Assembly: GCA_018240025.1 (NCBI GenBank)
Contig: JAFEGM010000066.1
Coordinates: forward strand, 18,498 to 82,497
Reading direction: 5' to 3'
Origin: Verrucomicrobiota bacterium
Lineage (GTDB): Bacteria > Verrucomicrobiota > Verrucomicrobiia > Chthoniobacterales > SZAS-18
DNA length: 64,000 bases
The notes beneath the pieces are model-generated. The model did not search any database. It was not told the origin of the DNA and saw only the letters and a list, made by a program, of their open reading frames with translations. A program made the translations under genes and the position numbers. Shown here one piece after another: positions 43,901-54,691 of the stretch (its first letter is position 1; each line of letters begins with the position of its first letter).

Positions 43901-45199
43901 CTCCGCGATGGCGTAGACGACGGCAGGATTGCTGCGCGCGTACGCGCACTCGACCCGGCTGTAACTCGAGGCGCTCGGGAGCGTGCCTGTCGGGACCAGC
44001 CAGGTCGCGCCGCCATTGGTGGAATAGCGGAGCTGCCCGCCATAGCCCGACGCGATGGCTTTGCTGCTGTTGCTCGGATCGAAGGCCACGTGACTGAGGC
44101 CGAAGCCGCTGCTCGATGTGTAGGTTTTCGTCCAGGTCGCACCGCTGTCGGTGCTACGCATCACGCCCGCCTTCGTGGCCGCCAGCAAAGTCGTCCCGTC
44201 GGCGGAGGCCGCCAAGCGTCCAACGTAGGAAAAGTCGTTTGTGCTGGTTCCTGGCAGCAGAGCCCAGGTACTGCCACCATCCGCGCTCTTGAAGATGCCG
44301 AGGCCGCGAATGGCATCGAGGTTCGGAGAAATCTCGCCCGTGCCGGCGTACATCGTCTGCGAATTCGTCGGATCGAAAAGCAGCGCACAGACCGCGAGGT
44401 TGGGCATGAAGTCGTCGACCGGAGCCCAGCTCGCGCCGGCATTCGTCGACTTCCAAATGCCTCCGCCAGCCGCACCGATCCAGAGCTTGGTGCGGTCGGC
44501 GGGGTCGATCAGCATGGCACGAATGCGGCCGCCAATGTTGCCGGGTCCGCGCCACGTCCAGCTTTGGCGGCCGATCAGATCCGGCTCCGCCCCCGGCGCC
44601 AAACTGCGCTGGGGATCGGCGGCGGCGGGCAGAAGTTTCGGATTGAGCGGCATCTTGCGCGCCTGTACGAAGGCCCGCTGCATTGCGCCGTCGGGAATGG
44701 TGCCGGACTCGTCGACCAGAAAGCTGTTCCGATAACGGAAGTAGCCGTCCGGGCTCGCCTTCGGCTGGGTCAGGCGCTGGACGAACCGCCGCAGCCGGGG
44801 CGTGTTCAGCGTGAGGATCTCCGTGTTGCTCAGCGAACGCTGCTCCCGAATGGCGCGCAGCTGCTCCAGCGTGAGCCCTCGGGCCGCCGCGACCGAAGCG
44901 TCGTCGAGCGGATGCTGCGCGGCCGCGGCCGCAGAGAGTGCATTGCGCAGATCGCTCGGCTCGAGCAAGCCCGAAGCCGGCTTCGTGCCGAGGTTCAGCC
45001 CGATCCAGGCGTAGTCGGCCGGGTCGCCGCCGTAGGCCGACTCGGTCAGGGCCGGCAGCCCGCGCTCCTGCAGGACTTCGTTGAGCCGCTTTTGTGCCTC
45101 CACGCTCGAGCGCACCACGGCGGGTTCGGCCGCGGGGATCTGGGAAAGCGCAGCGAGCGCGAGAGCGGCCGCAGCCGCACGAAGAAGTGCATTACGCAT
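40988..45199 (-). CDS. Giant secreted BNR/sortilin-type beta-propeller protein with Calx-beta domain
   Basis: This 1403-residue protein has a signal peptide (MRNALLRAAAAALALAALSQIPA). The central two-thirds holds many BNR/Asp-box units of the form KSTNAGASW, KSADGGSTW and RSTDSGATW, giving one or two propellers of the sortilin/VPS10 type. Then come a bacterial Ig-like domain (FSETVTGLTEAGLSV), a jelly-roll/MAM-like domain (RAYKLRFYMWLRAESG) and a Calx-beta motif (VAEGGSAQVNIDLAP). The C-terminal beta module resembles that of the 30626-31585 gene. No sialidase catalytic site was recognised; an adhesive or structural role is likely. Confidence 0.88.
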   Translation of the reverse strand: MRNALLRAAAAALALAALSQIPAAEPAVVRSSVEAQKRLNEVLQERGLPALTESAYGGDPADYAWIGLNLGTKPASGLLEPSDLRNALSAAAAAQHPLDDASVAAARGLTLEQLRAIREQRSLSNTEILTLNTPRLRRFVQRLTQPKASPDGYFRYRNSFLVDESGTIPDGAMQRAFVQARKMPLNPKLLPAAADPQRSLAPGAEPDLIGRQSWTWRGPGNIGGRIRAMLIDPADRTKLWIGAAGGGIWKSTNAGASWAPVDDFMPNLAVCALLFDPTNSQTMYAGTGEISPNLDAIRGLGIFKSADGGSTWALLPGTSTNDFSYVGRLAASADGTTLLAATKAGVMRSTDSGATWTKTYTSSSGFGLSHVAFDPSNSSKAIASGYGGQLRYSTNGGATWLVPTGTLPSASSYSRVECAYARSNPAVVYAIAEGQSSPATRLFKSTNGGATYAEIFITGSPDIAAGQGWYDLLMWVDPQNPNRLIAGGVDLWRSTDGGVNFTNITNVYTGGNQHPDQHLFVSDPGYNGTTNKRGYLLNDGGVARTEDLTAVLSNTTGANAWTKLNNNLGITQFYGGAGDPATGMLIGGTQDNGTLRLANSAAGTGSWSFVIGADGGFTAVDQGDTRYVYGETQNLGLRRSTDGGSNFSSYTSGIGGTPDFIAPFVLDPNNGNILHYGSSGLYTAFSARSGSAFFPLKASSGSFITAIGVAPGNGNIIYLGQGGTVFKTTNALNGGTATWTQVGSGTLPSRRVTRFAIDRNDNNRVFVSFGGFLGGESFGVRAASNLWKSVDGGTTWTNSHGNLPLAPIYCVLIDPGNSNILYVGTDAGVYASQDGGATWSGTNLGPATAPVVELFVFGTNIVAVTHGRGMFLAPAFDTTPPTVVITPDATPTNASPIRFRLTFSETVTGLTEAGLSVSNGTAGPLSGSGRSYVLPVTPDGNGPVSVTLASGAVQDLNGNANAAAASATAVAYDPASPFLFASAFDSASAPTGWVANAGWSYGVSAAGTGRPTGDHTGAGGRLYATSLSGNYANGANTYLTTPVFDLPAGRAYKLRFYMWLRAESGQDGGNLEISVDGGAFTLVPGAQLSLPYNGTIAALSGSPAGWTGTGLGAWNRVRLDLSAHAGKSVQFRFHFGSGASVTEAGWFLDDFAIEQTPVLTLSPSVQAVAEGGSAQVNIDLAPKAPEAFNAAVGATGTAAAGTDYGAVGTAQSVPAGAAQKSFTVAPVADGTQAPRRQTVILTLAGGPDYTVGAANTATVVLLGDGGYDQWRQAKFTAAQLAAQPGVTGVNDTPANDGVSNLLKYALGLDPFTPSAGLVPVTEVVNIAGLNYLQIRFVRPTALANATYVGETSGDLVAWSSSPTDVETLVSSGPGPNQQTVIYRDRTPIAAPLHRFLRLRVTTP

Positions 45200-45272
45200 A
45201 GGCGATCCGGGATACGGCCGACTGAACTTGCCCGAGTCGTGGCAACCCGGCCAGTCCGTCTTCGTGACAAAC

Positions 45273-46415
45273 CTAGCGAGCGGGAGCCTCCGACTGCGGC
45301 CGATCCCGCAGCGTCGCATCCCGCAGACGCAAAAACGGTTGCTCGATCCAGCGGCGCAGCCCGTAGGCGAAGATGATCGAAGCCAGCAGGCAGGCGATGA
45401 GCACGAGGTTCGTCTTCAAATCGACCTGCTGCATCTTGAGCGCATCCTGCACCACCCGGATGACCCCCTTGTGCGTGAGGTAGAACGAGTAGGAGACCGC
45501 CGCGCCGAAGGCCGTGGCGCGGGATTGCCAGCGATAGAGGAAGCAACCGGGGCTCAAGGCCGCCAGCACGAGGAAAGCGAAGCCGAGCGAGACGAGCGGA
45601 AAGCCAAAAACCGAGGCCTCGAGCGTGTACTCCTCGTAGCAGAGGAAATAGGCCCACGTCAGCGCAGCCAGCGCGGGCAGCAGCCAGAGATTTCCGAAGG
45701 AAGTGAGTCGTGCCCAGGCGCCGGGCCGATAGCAGCAGATCGCCGCCAGTCCCACGCCCAGGAGAAGTCCGTCGAGGCGATGCTGCGTCGGGTAGTAGAC
45801 ATACTGGTACCAAGCCGCCCACGAGCGCGGCGCGCTCAGGGCCGGCAGATACTCCTGCTCCCAGCTGTACGTCCGCAGCATGAGCCCGACGACGCACAGC
45901 ACTGGGAGCAGCACCCAGGCTCGCCGAAAGCCGCCGACGTGCAGCAGGCCCAGCAGCAGCAGCGGCAGCACGAGGTAGAAATGCTCCTCCACGCAGAGCG
46001 ACCAGGCGTGCGAGAAGGCTCCCGCCACCCGCAAATCCTGGCCGAAATTCAGCGTGAAGGTGAGGAACTTCCAGGCTGGGGCGAGACCGGCACGTTCGCG
46101 AAAGGCCGGCACGAGGAAGTAGATGGCCAGCACGACCAGAAAGACCGGCACGATGCGGAAGAAGCGTCGGAGGAAGAAATCGCGGTACGAGAATGTGCCG
46201 GTGTCGCGAATGGCGACGAAGAGCTGCGACGCGATCAGGAACCCGCTCAGGACGAAGAACAGATCGACCCCGATCCAGCCGAAGTGCCCCACCTCCTTGG
46301 TCCAGGCCGGCTGGCCGTAGATGCCCATGCGGTAGTGCGAAAAGAAGACCAGCGCGATGGCCAGCGTGCGCAGATGGTCGAGGCCGTGGAACTTGGGTTT
46401 GTCGGGGGAAGACAA
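45273..46415 (-). CDS. Acyltransferase 3 (OafA/YrhL-type) integral membrane enzyme
   Basis: These enzymes transfer acetyl or acyl groups to extracellular polysaccharide or peptidoglycan. The family mark is HGLDHLRTLAIALVFFSHY near the N-terminus, then GWIGVDLFFVLSGFLI, FFLRRFFRIVPVF, and HAWSLCVEEHFYLVLPL. About ten membrane spans follow. The frame is open up to an ATG at 46724, but the first 100 residues from there lack family similarity. A TTG at 46415, seven codons before the conserved core, gives 380 residues, which fits the family, so that start is preferred with low certainty. Confidence 0.85.
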   Translation of the reverse strand: MSSPDKPKFHGLDHLRTLAIALVFFSHYRMGIYGQPAWTKEVGHFGWIGVDLFFVLSGFLIASQLFVAIRDTGTFSYRDFFLRRFFRIVPVFLVVLAIYFLVPAFRERAGLAPAWKFLTFTLNFGQDLRVAGAFSHAWSLCVEEHFYLVLPLLLLGLLHVGGFRRAWVLLPVLCVVGLMLRTYSWEQEYLPALSAPRSWAAWYQYVYYPTQHRLDGLLLGVGLAAICCYRPGAWARLTSFGNLWLLPALAALTWAYFLCYEEYTLEASVFGFPLVSLGFAFLVLAALSPGCFLYRWQSRATAFGAAVSYSFYLTHKGVIRVVQDALKMQQVDLKTNLVLIACLLASIIFAYGLRRWIEQPFLRLRDATLRDRPQSEAPAR

Positions 46416-46801
46416 GGGGCGGGAAGGAGAAGGAGGAAGAAGGCGATGGGGCCCGCATAATCTGCCGCGGGAGAGCCAAGCTGCGATGAATTCGTCAACT
46501 TCCGAAACGAGTCTTCCAACCGATGGCGAAGACTTGCCCTGCGGCTCATCCGAGCCCCCAACCATTGCGCCTAGGTTCGCATCGGCGAATGCGCCCGCGC
46601 CCCCGCCTCCGGGCCAGCGCCAAGCTCCCGTCGAACTTGCGGACTCTGGCGGGACATTGTGCACTTGCGCGGCGCGCCGCGGCGGGTCAAAACACTGCGC
46701 GATGTGTTCGGATGTCCGCCTCAACTGCCCCGGGCTGGAGCCCGTGCCTGCGCGGACCGCACCCCGCCCCTCCCTCGACCCGCAACCTGGCCACTGGTGA
46801 A
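46416..46801. other. Divergent intergenic stretch without a clear gene
   Basis: If the TTG start of the acyltransferase is right, this gap holds no recognised gene. It has a purine-rich tract (about 46408-46442) and no clear repeat or promoter. The acyltransferase could extend into it. Confidence 0.4.
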
Positions 46802-47461
46802 ATGGACGGACGCGGTTTGAAATTCACCGCCGTACTGGCGGCCGGGCTTTACGGGGTGCACCTCGCCGAGGTCGCCCTGCCCGGCACGATTTGGTCCTGG
46901 GCCGGCATTCTGCCCCGCACTGCCTCGGGACTCGTCGGGGTGCTCTTTGCCCCGCTGCTGCACGGCTCATGGAGCCATCTGATGGTCAACACGGGTCCGT
47001 TGCTTGTGCTGCTCGCGCTGCTCTTCATGAACCCGCGCTACCGCCCCTGGAGCAGTCTCGCCTGGCTGTGGCTGCTGAGCGGACTCGGCACCTGGCTGAT
47101 CGGCCGCGGCGGCACCATGCACATTGGCGCGAGCGGCCTCATTTACGCGCTGGTGGCCTTTCTTATCGTGGCCGGTTGGCGCCTGCGGCAATGGCTGGCG
47201 CTGCTGGTCGCCGCGGTCGTGGTGGTGTTCTATGGAGGACTCTTCCTCGGAGCCATTCCCTGGCTGGTGGAGCGCGGCGTCTCTTGGGAGGGCCACCTCA
47301 TGGGCGCGGTCGCCGGCATCGCCGTGGCCACGCGGCTCCGCCCGCCGCAGCCGGATCCAGTGGAGCTCGTCGCCCAGCGCGCGCTGGCCGAGGCCGAGCG
47401 ACTGGAGAAGCTGGCGGTCGAGCTGAACGATCCCGCCCGTCCGGGCGCACGGCGGCTCTGA
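46802..47461 (+). CDS. Rhomboid-family intramembrane serine protease
   Basis: This 219-residue protein has about six membrane spans. The L1 region HGSWSHLMVNTGPL (His and Asn positions of rhomboids), the nucleophile motif MHIGASGLIYAL with Ser near residue 113, and a catalytic His in EGHLMGAVAG near 165 are all present, so it should be active. It has a charged, helical C-terminal tail. The substrate is unknown. Confidence 0.92.
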   Translation: MDGRGLKFTAVLAAGLYGVHLAEVALPGTIWSWAGILPRTASGLVGVLFAPLLHGSWSHLMVNTGPLLVLLALLFMNPRYRPWSSLAWLWLLSGLGTWLIGRGGTMHIGASGLIYALVAFLIVAGWRLRQWLALLVAAVVVVFYGGLFLGAIPWLVERGVSWEGHLMGAVAGIAVATRLRPPQPDPVELVAQRALAEAERLEKLAVELNDPARPGARRL

Positions 47462-47517
47462 CCGGATCGATCCTTGAGCCGCGAAGGCGGGCATCTGCGC
47501 AGGGAACCGTCAATCCC

Positions 47518-48264
47518 ATGCTGCCCCGCGCGCTCCTCATCCATGGTCTGGGCGACCACGCCCAGGCGCTTCCACAGCGCCACGCCCGCACGGCGCTGGA
47601 AGGCGCCGGCTTCGAGGTGATCGATTTCGATCTCCCCGGTCACGGCAGCCTTGCGGGAGCGAGTGCGGTGACGTGGTCGGAATGCCGGGAGGCCGTGCGC
47701 CGGCAATGCCGTCGGCTGGCCGACCGGCCCCTCTTCCTGGTCGGACTGAGCCTCGGCGGTCTGCTCGCGCTGCAGCAGGCGCTCGACGAGCCCGCCGGAC
47801 TGGCCGGCGTGGTGGCGGCGGCGCCGGCGCTCGATCCGCACGGCGCGCCCGCCCTCGTGCGCTGGCTGGTGCCACGGCTCGCCCGGGTCTTCCCGGCCTG
47901 GCGGATCGACCCCGGGCTCGATCTGCGTTTCGTCTCCCGCGAGCCTGCCTTGGCCCGCGAGTACCTGGCGGACCCGCAGCGACAGACCCGGCTGCCGCTT
48001 TCGCTGCTGGCGGGGGTCCTGCCGGCCATCGCGCAATGCCACAGCAGCGCGCCGCGGCTGCGTGTGCCGACCCTCCTGCTGCAGGGCGATGCGGATCGCA
48101 TCGTCCCGCCGGCGGGCGCACGCGCGTTCGCGACGCGGGCCGGCGGATCGCTCAAGGTTCAATTCTACGAGGGCGCGCTGCACAATCTGTTTCTCGAGAC
48201 CAACCGCGCCGAGATCTTTGCCGACCTCACCGCCTGGCTGCACACCCGCCTGGCGCTCACCTGA
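47518..48264 (+). CDS. Alpha/beta hydrolase, monoglyceride lipase/carboxylesterase type
   Basis: This 248-residue enzyme starts with RALLIHGLGDHAQ (oxyanion HG), has the nucleophile elbow GLSLGG with Ser near residue 80, an Asp in LLLQGDADRIVPP near 196 and the catalytic His in EGALHNLFLET near 226. The catalytic triad is complete. It follows the rhomboid gene by 56 bases in the same direction. Confidence 0.9.
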   Translation: MLPRALLIHGLGDHAQALPQRHARTALEGAGFEVIDFDLPGHGSLAGASAVTWSECREAVRRQCRRLADRPLFLVGLSLGGLLALQQALDEPAGLAGVVAAAPALDPHGAPALVRWLVPRLARVFPAWRIDPGLDLRFVSREPALAREYLADPQRQTRLPLSLLAGVLPAIAQCHSSAPRLRVPTLLLQGDADRIVPPAGARAFATRAGGSLKVQFYEGALHNLFLETNRAEIFADLTAWLHTRLALT

Positions 48265-48346
48265 GCCGCGTGGGACGCCCGCGGGCCGCGTCCGCCTTGC
48301 TTTTCCGATGGACACCGCGGCGGGCGCACAGGAATCTCGCCCCGCC

Positions 48347-48736
48347 ATGCAAATCGCTACCCAGCTCGCCGTCTTCCTCGAAAACAAACCCGGCACGTTC
48401 GCCGCCGTCTGTCAGGCGCTGGCCGATGCGAAGATCAACATCTACGCGCTGACGGTCTCCGACACGGTCGATCACGCCGTCGTCCGCATGGTGGTCAGCG
48501 ACACCGAGAAGGCCATTCATCTCTTCGGCGAGCACGGCGTGCTCGTGGTCGAGAACGACGTCCTCATGATCGAGGCCGACAACAAACCCGGCGTGCTCGT
48601 CGACATCGCGGCCAAGATGGCCCGCGCCAAGGTGAACATCGAGTACGCCTACCTCAGCGGTTCGCCCCGCTCGAAGAAGGCCCTCATCGTCATCCGCGCG
48701 AACAATGCGCAGAAGGCGTTCAAGGCGCTCAGCTGA
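48347..48736 (+). CDS. Double ACT-domain protein
   Basis: This 129-residue protein consists of two ACT domains: residues 1-68 (ATQLAVFLENKPGTFAAVCQAL) and 69-129 (MIEADNKPGVLVDIAAKMARA). ACT domains bind amino acids or other small ligands as regulators. No enzyme domain is attached. The ATG at 48347 has AGGAATC upstream; an ATG at 48308 would add 13 residues. Confidence 0.9.
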   Translation: MQIATQLAVFLENKPGTFAAVCQALADAKINIYALTVSDTVDHAVVRMVVSDTEKAIHLFGEHGVLVVENDVLMIEADNKPGVLVDIAAKMARAKVNIEYAYLSGSPRSKKALIVIRANNAQKAFKALS

Positions 48737-48742
48737 AACCTT

Positions 48743-48869
48743 AAGTTCCAAGAGGAAAGAACCAAGTTTCAAACCGGAACAAGTTCGAAGGGATAAGTTC
48801 CTGCCGCGCTTGGACGGGTTCTTTAGGGGCTTTGGCCTTGGTGCTTCCTTGGGGCTTGAATCTTGAGCC

Positions 48870-48879
<10 letters not shown>
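48743..48879. repeat. Degenerate heptanucleotide arrays before and across the glgX start
   Basis: From 48743, units AAGTTCC, AAGAGGA, AAGAACC and AAGTTTC follow at a 7-base period. From about 48832, units of the form NNNCTTG/CTTGAAT, CTTGAGC and CTTGAAC run up to and over the glgX TTG start codon (48870). Confidence 0.6.
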
Positions 48880-51059
<2,180 letters not shown>

Positions 51060-51083
51060 ACCGCCGTCGGGGTGCCGCCGACC

Positions 51084-51545
51084 TCAGCCGGGCTGGGTGC
51101 GGGCAAAGACTTTGCGACTGCCTACGATGCGGCCGAGATCGCGCAGGCCGAGGCCGTCGATCAGGACCGTCTGGTGGGCCTTGCGGATCTGCTCGAACTC
51201 CTCGGCGACGCCCGCGTAGCCGGCCGGCGTGCGATAGACCACCATCACGGCCACGTTCCACGGGTCGGCCTCATCCTCCGCCTCGAGGAGCTCGTAGGAT
51301 TCCATCAGCCCAGCGCTGACCGCCTTGGCATCCATCGCCAGCCAGTTGGCCCGGAGAAACGCGACCAGCTGCGCGCGCTTGCCTGGCTGAGCCTTGAGGA
51401 AGGTCATTTCGATCGCCCCCGCGCGGTGGGCGGGCGAGACTTTCGCGGGCGTCTCGGCCGCGGGGAGGCGCAGCGTCCACGCTGAGCCCAGGAGGAGCAG
51501 AGCCAGCAACGGGAGAGACCAGGCAACTAAACGGCGAAGGATCAT
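51084..51545 (-). CDS. Secreted or anchored protein with a dimeric alpha/beta-barrel-like domain
   Basis: This 153-residue protein has an N-terminal hydrophobic signal (RLVAWSLPLLALLLLGSAW). The mature part (IEMTFLKAQPGKRAQLVAFLRANW and WNVAVMVVYRTPAGYAGVAEEFEQI) looks like the ferredoxin-like fold of ABM/EthD-type domains. I assign no function. It converges with glgX. Confidence 0.75.
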   Translation of the reverse strand: MILRRLVAWSLPLLALLLLGSAWTLRLPAAETPAKVSPAHRAGAIEMTFLKAQPGKRAQLVAFLRANWLAMDAKAVSAGLMESYELLEAEDEADPWNVAVMVVYRTPAGYAGVAEEFEQIRKAHQTVLIDGLGLRDLGRIVGSRKVFARTQPG

Positions 51546-51618
51546 CCGGCATTTTTCGAGGCGGCGCGGAACCGTCAACGAGCGGGAATTGCGCGTCTGG
51601 CCGCGGCCCTCGACGCGC

Positions 51619-52788
51619 TCAATGCCGTTGCCAGGCCACGTCGTCGTGCGCCACCCGCGGGTGACCGGCCGTCGCGGCGCCGCTTTCGCGCAGCAGCAGA
51701 TAGGCGGCATTGGCCGAGGGCGACGACCGGTCCACGAGCACCAGCCCGCCGGGCTCGAGCCGCAGCGTCAGCTTTTCGCCGAGGCGGGCCAGCGCGCCGC
51801 GGGCTTCACCCGCCCGACCCACCGCAGTCAGCACCGCCTCCGGGCTCTCGTCGGGCGCGTGCACATAGGCGGCTTCCCGCTCGGCGATCGGAACGAAGCC
51901 GGCCGCTTTGCGGCCCCGCTGCAATTCCGCCGCGATCTCGTAGCGCCGCGTGGCCGGGCGCGTCTGCGGCAGACTCAGTTCCAGCGCTGTGGCCGGGCCG
52001 CCCGGAGCGCCGACCAACTCGGCCCGCGCGGCCACCGCTCGTCCGTTGCGAAACTGCAGCTGAAAGTAGTAGACGTGGCCGGGGCGCAGCACGTCGCGTA
52101 GGGCTTCGTCGGCCTTCTCCATGCGCGCCGCGCGGGCCGCCCGCACGGGTTGGAGCGAAGCCAGCAGCTCCTCCCACTCCGGCGAACCGAGAACGTAGGT
52201 CGTGATCGGGTCCGTCTGAAACATGGCCAGTTCCGCGTGCGCCTCGAGCAGCGTCAGGCCCGGTTGCCGGCGCCGGGGCGTGAAAGCCGAGAGCTCCCAG
52301 ATGTCCACGTAGCGCTCGGCCCGCAGGGTGCCGTAGGCCTCGAAGATCGAGCCTGCAGGCTGCACCTCGCGCAGCAGGTCGACCCCGCGCAGCTTCGGTT
52401 CGTAACGCGGATCGAAGCGGGTGGAAACCAGCTCCCAGCTCTCGGCCCGGGCGAGCCGCTCGGCTTCCGGAGCCTCCAGCAACCCGACGCGCAGACACTC
52501 CGCCACCAGGCCGGACCGCCCAGACAGCGCCGGATCGTGCACGAACTCGTACGTCGGCTCGGTCAGCTGCCGCCGCACCTTGCAGCGGACCTCGACACTG
52601 CCGTCGGGGCACGGCCGCACCTCGTAGGCGAGGTCGAGTCCGACCGTGTGCGGATAGAACGCCTGGACCGAGGCCTCGATCAACGCGCGCGGCGGCTCTG
52701 GCGGGAGCGCGGCCGAGCCGGCGAAGGCAGCCGTGAGGGGCAGGAGAGCCAGGGAGGAAACATGCGGGAGTAGAGATGCGGTTTGCAT
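51619..52788 (-). CDS. Uncharacterised secreted protein
   Basis: This 389-residue protein has a signal peptide (MQTASLLPHVSSLALLPLTAAFAGSA). The rest shows alternating strand/helix segments with no recognised motif. I do not know its family. It diverges from the MFS gene and lies upstream of the small secreted gene at 51084-51545, with which it may be co-transcribed. Confidence 0.7.
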   Translation of the reverse strand: MQTASLLPHVSSLALLPLTAAFAGSAALPPEPPRALIEASVQAFYPHTVGLDLAYEVRPCPDGSVEVRCKVRRQLTEPTYEFVHDPALSGRSGLVAECLRVGLLEAPEAERLARAESWELVSTRFDPRYEPKLRGVDLLREVQPAGSIFEAYGTLRAERYVDIWELSAFTPRRRQPGLTLLEAHAELAMFQTDPITTYVLGSPEWEELLASLQPVRAARAARMEKADEALRDVLRPGHVYYFQLQFRNGRAVAARAELVGAPGGPATALELSLPQTRPATRRYEIAAELQRGRKAAGFVPIAEREAAYVHAPDESPEAVLTAVGRAGEARGALARLGEKLTLRLEPGGLVLVDRSSPSANAAYLLLRESGAATAGHPRVAHDDVAWQRH

Positions 52789-52888
52789 AACTCGGCAGTT
52801 ATCTCATCCGCGCATGCCAAGCAAGTGAAAAGTTTTCTATCTGTTGTCGGCAGAGATGCGTGCTTCCCGGGACCTGCCAAAGTCCCCG

Positions 52889-54691
52889 ATGTCCGAGTCC
52901 CCCGAAGCCTCGCCCCGCCGCTGGTGGCAGGCTTTCCATGTCGATCTCACGCCGCTGCGCACCTCGCGCGAGTTCCGCCTGCTTTGGCTCGGCCAGTTCG
53001 TTTCCGGCTTCGGTTCGGCCATCAGTTTCGTCGTCCTGCCGCTGCAGATGTTTCAGCTGACCAAGTCGTCGCTGCTGGTGGGACTGCTGGGCGTGGCGGA
53101 GTTCGTGCCGATGTTCCTGCTGGCCTTCGTCGGCGGGGCCATGGCCGATTTCCTGGATCGTCGCCGGCTCATCGTCCTGGCCGAACTCGGCATGGCCGCA
53201 TGCTGCGCCGTCCTGGTGGCCAACGCCCTCCTCCCGCAGCCGCAGGTCTGGCCGCTCTTTCTGGTCGCCGCGCTCCTTGCTGGGCTCAATGCGCTGCATC
53301 GCCCCGCGCTGGAAGCTCTCACCCCGCGCCTCGTGCCGGCCGACCAGCTGGCGGCGGTCTCGCCGCTGAACAGTCTTCGCTACAGCTTCAACTACATCGT
53401 TGGCCCGGCCCTCGCCGGGATGCTGGCCGCCTCGTTCGGCGCCGCCTTCGCCTTTGCGGTGGACCTCGTCACCTATCTCATCGCGATCGCCACCGTCCTG
53501 CTCATTCGCACGGTGCCGCCCCCGGAGCAGAGCGAGCAACTGAGCCTGGGCAGCATCGTCGACGGACTGCGCTATGCCGGCTCGCGCCCGGAGATTCTGG
53601 GGACCTACCTCATCGACATGATCGCCATGTTCTTCGGCATGCCGATCGCCCTCTTCCCCGCGCTGGCGGCCAGCTTCGGCCAGGCCAATCCGGGCCTCTT
53701 CTATTCCGCCCTCGCGGTCGGTCCCCTGCTCGTCTCCCTCACCTCCGGCTGGACCCGCCGCGTGCAACGGCACGGCGCGGCCATTACCATTGCCGTGGTC
53801 GTCTGGGGTCTGGCGATCATCGGTTTCGGTGCCGCCTCCTCCCTCTGGCTGGCGCTGGCCCTGCTCGCGCTGGCCGGCGCGGCCGATTGCGTCAGCGGCA
53901 TCTTCCGCATGACGCTGTGGAACGAGACCATTCCCGACCGCCTGCGCGGCCGGCTCGCCAGCCTCGAGATGATCTCCTATCTCAGCGGCCCGTATCTCGG
54001 TGCGGCGGAGTCCGGCCTCGTGGCGGCCTGGGCGGGGCTGCGCTTCTCCGTGATCTCCGGTGGCGTCCTCACGCTGATCGGCACGGGCGGATTGGTCCTC
54101 GCGCTGCGCAGCTTCTGGACCTACGACGCCCGGGTAGGGCGGCGTCGGAAGCCGCGGAGGAGGCTGCGCGCTGACGCCGCGGGGCTTGGCCTGCACGGCA
54201 GTCGCGGCGATGCTGCGACATGCGCTTCACCGACAATGCCGTACTCTTCGGCAGCGATCCCACCGAGGGCATCATCGCAGTCGAGCCGACCGCCGACGCC
54301 GAGGTCACGCTCTACGTCCGCGGCGGAGACGGCTCCACGCGATTGGAGACGGCCGAGTTTCGCCCGTGGGTCTGGCTGCAGCAGCCGCTCGAGACCAGCG
54401 CGGAGATCCAGGAACTGGCGGGCGATCTCCCCTATCGCTTTCTCGCCACCTGCAAAGGCTGGCGGCATTTCCAGAACCTGCGCCAGCAGCTCAAACGTGA
54501 CCAGGTGCCGCACTTCGCCTGGAGCGATCCGATCCAGCAGTATCTCGCGGCCAGCGGGCGCACGCTCTTCAAGGGCCTCGTCTACGAGGACCTTCGCCGC
54601 CTGCAGCTCGACCTCTCGGTGTACTGCGCGCCCGAGTTCGAGTTCCCCAGCGCCGAGCGGGCCAGCGACCACCTCATGGCCATCGCGCTGA
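52889..54691 (+). CDS. MFS exporter (EntS/DHA3-like); normal stop apparently lost
   Basis: The first 415 or so residues are a 12-span major facilitator: EFRLLWLGQFVSGFGSAISFVVLPL, the loop-2 motif GGAMADFLDRRRLIV near 85, and RLVPADQLAAVSPLNSLRYSFNYIVGPALAG. It is similar to the enterobactin exporter EntS type. After FWTYDARV (about 54134) the protein should end, but the frame stays open to 54691 as an Arg/Ser-rich shadow of the polymerase gene, a 472-base overlap. A TAG at 54135-54137 in the next frame would stop it naturally, so a one-base insertion near the end is suspected. The ATG at 52889 is preferred; ATG 52856 is possible. Confidence 0.85.
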   Translation: MSESPEASPRRWWQAFHVDLTPLRTSREFRLLWLGQFVSGFGSAISFVVLPLQMFQLTKSSLLVGLLGVAEFVPMFLLAFVGGAMADFLDRRRLIVLAELGMAACCAVLVANALLPQPQVWPLFLVAALLAGLNALHRPALEALTPRLVPADQLAAVSPLNSLRYSFNYIVGPALAGMLAASFGAAFAFAVDLVTYLIAIATVLLIRTVPPPEQSEQLSLGSIVDGLRYAGSRPEILGTYLIDMIAMFFGMPIALFPALAASFGQANPGLFYSALAVGPLLVSLTSGWTRRVQRHGAAITIAVVVWGLAIIGFGAASSLWLALALLALAGAADCVSGIFRMTLWNETIPDRLRGRLASLEMISYLSGPYLGAAESGLVAAWAGLRFSVISGGVLTLIGTGGLVLALRSFWTYDARVGRRRKPRRRLRADAAGLGLHGSRGDAATCASPTMPYSSAAIPPRASSQSSRPPTPRSRSTSAAETAPRDWRRPSFARGSGCSSRSRPARRSRNWRAISPIAFSPPAKAGGISRTCASSSNVTRCRTSPGAIRSSSISRPAGARSSRASSTRTFAACSSTSRCTARPSSSSPAPSGPATTSWPSR

